From an uncultured Prevotella sp. (lineage in GTDB: Bacteria; Bacteroidota; Bacteroidia; Bacteroidales; Bacteroidaceae): a DNA stretch of 11,167 nt. Each line of letters starts with the position of its first letter. Within the stretch, counting starts at the first letter, position 1. This document shows, one piece after another, positions 8,174 to 11,167 of the stretch. The stretch is taken from contig CAAGEG010000106.1 in NCBI GenBank assembly GCA_900768785.1, positions 1-11,167 on the forward strand. The letters are read 5' to 3'. The notes below the pieces were generated by a model. It made no database searches. It was not told where the DNA came from and saw nothing but the letters and a program-made list of their open reading frames with translations. Both the position numbers and the translations under genes were made by a program.

Positions 8174-11053
8174 ATGAAAAAGTTCTTAGAGTATGTAGCC
8201 GAAGATATTATAAGCAAATATGGTGCTGATTTGTCAAAAGTTATTGTAATCTTTCCAAACAAAAGAGCTTCAATTTTTCTCAACGAATTGTTGGCTCTAA
8301 AAGCAGGTAAACCCATATGGTCTCCTACATATATTACAATAAGCGATTTTTTCAGACAACAAACTTCACTTATAGTCGGAGATCAAATTAAACTAATATG
8401 TGATATTTACAAAACAGTAATTGAATGTACCGGTATAAACGAGACATTAGATCACTTCTATGGTTGGGGACAACTATTACTCGCTGACTTTGACGATATA
8501 GACAAAAATATGGCAAACGTGCATGATGTTTTTCGTAACGTGAAAGATTTGCACGAATTAGATGATATGTCTTATCTATCTGAAAGTCAAAAACAAATAC
8601 TTAAAAGATTCTTTTCAACATTTTCAGACAAAAATGAAACTGAATTGAAAAAACGTTTCTTAAAACTTTGGAATAATATTGAAGATATTTATAATAACTA
8701 TAACCTAAGATTAAGACAACAAGGTATAGCTTATGAAGGTATGCTTTACAGAGAAGTGGCAGAAAGAAACAATCTTTCACTTGACCATGATATATATATA
8801 TTTGTTGGTTTTAATCTTTTGCAAAAAGTAGAACAAAGTGTTTTTTCTGCGATAATGCGTGAAGGCAAGGCTAAATTCTATTGGGACTTTGATAGATATT
8901 ACCTGAATAGCAACAATAATGTAGCTAATGAAGCCGGTATATATATCAAACAGTTTCTTCAAATGTTCCCAAATGAATTAGATTATTGCAATAAAAACAT
9001 TTACGACAATTTCAACAACAATAAAGAAATATCTTTAATAAGCGCATCTACAGAGAATGTTCAAGCAAGATATATAAGTGATTGGCTTAATGAGAAATGC
9101 AGATACAACAAGGGAAAAGACACGGCAATAATATTGTGTAACGAAGCTCTCCTTCCTATGGTTATGAGATACATTCCTGATAACGTGCCGGAGGTTAATA
9201 TCACAACAGGCTTTCCCTTAGCCCAAACTACTATTGCATCATTAATAGCTTATTTGTTGGAACTTAAAACATCAGGTTATTCTCCTTCAAGTTCATCTTA
9301 TCGTATAAGATATGTTATGCAGGTGCTAACACACCCTTATGCTTCTTATATTTCAAGTAAATGTCAGATTCTTGCTAAAGAGCTGAAAGAAACAGGTATT
9401 TATAAACCTTCTATTGAGCAATTATCCAAAGACGAAGATTTAAATATAGTGTTTGCAGAGTCGGAAGACAATAAAATGTTATTGGAACAAATTCTTGACA
9501 TCATACGTATTATGGCCGATAAAATGGCAAAAAATGATAATAAAGACAAAGACCCTTTGTTTCAAGAATCTTTATTCAGAATGTACACACTATGTAACAG
9601 AATAAAAAATCTTGTTGAATGTGGTGATTTAGATGTTGATACTATAACATTACAAAAAGTAATCATGCAACATATCAAATCTACATATATACCATTTCAT
9701 GGAGAACCGGCTACAGGAGTTCAGATTATGGGACTTCTTGAAACGAGAAATCTTGACTTCAAGCATATTCTTATTCTCTCATGCAACGAGGGAAACATGC
9801 CTAAAGGTGTCAACGACTCGTCTTTCATTCCCTATTCAATAAGAAAAGCCTACGGACTTACGACAATTGATAATAAAGTTGCTGTATATGCATATTATTT
9901 CTATAATCTTTTGCAACGCGCAGAAGATATAACTATAACATACAATAAGTCAACAGAGAATGGAACGACCGGTGAAATGAGCCGTTTTGTATTGCAAATG
10001 CTCGTTGAAAGCGGTCATAATATCATAAAGAAATCGCTTGTTCCAAAGCAGTCAACAGTTGCTCATCGACCATTATCTATAAAAAAGGACAACAAAATCA
10101 TGGACATCCTTAATGGCTTGGAATATCTTTCTCCGACAGCCATTAACAAATATATGAGATGCCGATTGCAGTTTTATTATAGATATATAGCAGGAATAAA
10201 AGAGGTTGAAGATATAAGTGAAGAAGGCATGGACAATCGTTTGTTTGGAAATATATTTCACAATGTGGCTGAATATATCTATACAAATGTTTTTAAACCC
10301 GGACAAACGATAAAAGAAAGCGATATAAAGGCTTTGATAAAACAAAAGTCTTTTATTGAGAGACTTGTAGATAATACATTTGAAAAAGAGATTTTCAAAG
10401 CAACTAATTCTAAACGTAAGAAGATTGAATATAATGGTTTACAGTTGATAACAAGAGAAGTTATTATCAAATATGTATATAGACTTTTAGAAACAGATCT
10501 GAAATTAGTACCTTTTACTATTATTGCTGCAGAAAAGGATGTTGATGACTACTTTAGCTTTACAACATCCAACAATAGCAAAAAAATAAGAATTGGGGGA
10601 AGAGTTGACCGTTTGGATTGTATAACAGATATTGAAACAGGGAAACGTCGTTTAAGGGTTATTGATTATAAAACGGGGGCTTCTCCTGCAAGTAGTATAA
10701 ATAATATTGAAAGTATTTTTGTTATTCCTACAGAAAAGAAGAAACATACCGATTATTATCTTCAGTCTATGCTTTATTCGATAATTGTCAATAAAGACAA
10801 GCAACTTAATAGCTCTCATTTGCCAACGAGTCCGGCTTTACTGTTTATTCAAAATGCAAATACAGAAAAGTATGACCCTACCCTGTCTATTAATCGTGAA
10901 AAAATTGTTGATATCAGCATTTATGAGACCGAATTTATTAACAATTTGAAGGGTATTTTATCGGAAATGTTTGAACAGAACCAGTCATTTGAACCAACAA
11001 CAGATATTTCCACATGCGATAATTGCCCCTATAAGATGTTGTGTAATATTTAA
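8174..11053 (+). CDS. addB: AddB-like PD-(D/E)XK nuclease with iron-sulfur cysteines
   Basis: This 959-residue protein is the probable partner of the AddA-like protein encoded just upstream. The N-terminus (IVIFPNKRASIFLNELL, 24-40) resembles the helicase-like fold of AddB but has no Walker A P-loop, so no ATPase activity is expected here. GVQIMGLLETRNLDFKHILI (515-534) followed by CNEGNMP (537-543) matches the degenerate motif V region of AddB/RecC-like proteins. The C-terminal nuclease has H696 (GNIFH), D812 (GGRVDRLD), D831/K833 (IDYKTG) and QSMLY (864-868). Four cysteines, C663 (KYMRC) and C948/C951/C957 (C-x2-C-x5-C at the extreme end), bracket the nuclease in the AddB 'iron staple' pattern, expected to bind a 4Fe-4S cluster. 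The protein is shorter than Bacillus AddB (about 1170). No promoter element is seen in the 51-nt gap before it. A stand-alone Cas4-like nuclease is ruled out by length and partner. The symbol is given from architecture. Confidence 0.9.
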   Translation: MKKFLEYVAEDIISKYGADLSKVIVIFPNKRASIFLNELLALKAGKPIWSPTYITISDFFRQQTSLIVGDQIKLICDIYKTVIECTGINETLDHFYGWGQLLLADFDDIDKNMANVHDVFRNVKDLHELDDMSYLSESQKQILKRFFSTFSDKNETELKKRFLKLWNNIEDIYNNYNLRLRQQGIAYEGMLYREVAERNNLSLDHDIYIFVGFNLLQKVEQSVFSAIMREGKAKFYWDFDRYYLNSNNNVANEAGIYIKQFLQMFPNELDYCNKNIYDNFNNNKEISLISASTENVQARYISDWLNEKCRYNKGKDTAIILCNEALLPMVMRYIPDNVPEVNITTGFPLAQTTIASLIAYLLELKTSGYSPSSSSYRIRYVMQVLTHPYASYISSKCQILAKELKETGIYKPSIEQLSKDEDLNIVFAESEDNKMLLEQILDIIRIMADKMAKNDNKDKDPLFQESLFRMYTLCNRIKNLVECGDLDVDTITLQKVIMQHIKSTYIPFHGEPATGVQIMGLLETRNLDFKHILILSCNEGNMPKGVNDSSFIPYSIRKAYGLTTIDNKVAVYAYYFYNLLQRAEDITITYNKSTENGTTGEMSRFVLQMLVESGHNIIKKSLVPKQSTVAHRPLSIKKDNKIMDILNGLEYLSPTAINKYMRCRLQFYYRYIAGIKEVEDISEEGMDNRLFGNIFHNVAEYIYTNVFKPGQTIKESDIKALIKQKSFIERLVDNTFEKEIFKATNSKRKKIEYNGLQLITREVIIKYVYRLLETDLKLVPFTIIAAEKDVDDYFSFTTSNNSKKIRIGGRVDRLDCITDIETGKRRLRVIDYKTGASPASSINNIESIFVIPTEKKKHTDYYLQSMLYSIIVNKDKQLNSSHLPTSPALLFIQNANTEKYDPTLSINREKIVDISIYETEFINNLKGILSEMFEQNQSFEPTTDISTCDNCPYKMLCNI

Positions 11054-11167
11054 CCCGAATCGGTCATTAGATTTCTGTTCATATTCGCTTATATGTGTGC
11101 CAGATTGGGTCACGATTCATCGAAGACATAGCGGGCTATGGTGAGAAGAAGCGGAGCACGAGATGGT
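11054..11167. other. G+C-richer segment of unknown nature at the right edge
   Basis: By my count 54 of these 114 bases are G or C, far above the AT-rich genes to the left; the change begins directly after the stop codon at 11051-11053. It contains an interrupted palindrome CATAGC-GG-GCTATG (11127-11140). Every frame I read is either short or closed by stops, for example the plus frame running on from the stop codon ends at a TGA at 11141-11143. It is too close to the edge to classify. The end of a mobile element, a dispersed repeat or an RNA-gene leader are all possible. No terminator hairpin for the upstream operon is obvious in it. Confidence 0.35.

Noticed and set aside
8174..11053. Cas4-like or anti-phage nuclease interpretation of the second large protein
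   Set aside because: The cysteine-flanked nuclease resembles Cas4, but the 959-residue length, degenerate helicase region and AddA-like neighbour fit AddB; there is no CRISPR array or other cas gene.
11055..11087. Possible terminator hairpin from CGAAT and ATTCG after the AddB-like gene
   Set aside because: Only a 5-bp stem with a large loop and no T-run; not distinguishable from chance.
4865..11154. Several AGCGG pentamers (the Bacillus AddAB Chi sequence), for example in the P-loop codons near 4873 and at about 11149
   Set aside because: A five-base motif occurs by chance, Chi differs between groups, and there is no reason to expect the Bacillus sequence here.

Overview
The window is AT-rich and reads as a chromosomal segment of a member of the Bacteroidota, most likely Bacteroidales (a Prevotella- or Bacteroides-like organism). 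The reasons are: two exact matches to the Bacteroidota -7 promoter element TAnnTTTG, no convincing Shine-Dalgarno sequences before the genes, a DUF5686 outer-membrane protein (a family typical of this phylum), and a DNA-repair gene pair of the form found in this group. No tRNA, rRNA, CRISPR array or complete mobile element is visible.

Layout. Positions 2-331 (+) hold the 3' end of an unrecognised gene. A 15-bp perfect hairpin (343-384) separates it from a convergent two-component operon on the minus strand. That operon is an OmpR/PhoB-type response regulator (2583 to 1897) followed by a membrane sensor histidine kinase (1919 to 474), overlapping by 23 nt. A 188-bp divergent intergenic region (2584-2771) carries one promoter for each direction. 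Rightward run three closely spaced genes: a DUF5686 outer-membrane protein (2772-4805), an AddA-like helicase-nuclease (4832-8122) and an AddB-like nuclease (8174-11053). The last 114 bases (11054-11167) are clearly richer in G+C than the rest and hold no gene I can identify.

How the genes work together. The regulator and kinase form a classical phosphorelay whose signal cannot be read from sequence. The two large proteins together look like a complete AddAB double-strand-break processing enzyme. The first has the full set of superfamily 1 helicase motifs plus a C-terminal PD-(D/E)XK nuclease. The second has a helicase-like but ATP-site-less N-terminus, a second PD-(D/E)XK nuclease and four cysteines placed to hold an iron-sulfur cluster. 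The gaps of 26 and 51 nt, with no TAnnTTTG element in either, suggest that the outer-membrane protein gene and the two repair genes share the promoter at 2759-2766, which lies almost on top of the first start codon. I found no clear new biological system. The points most worth a second look are the nearly leaderless promoter, the short DUF5686 protein placed ahead of a recombination enzyme, and the compositionally odd right edge.
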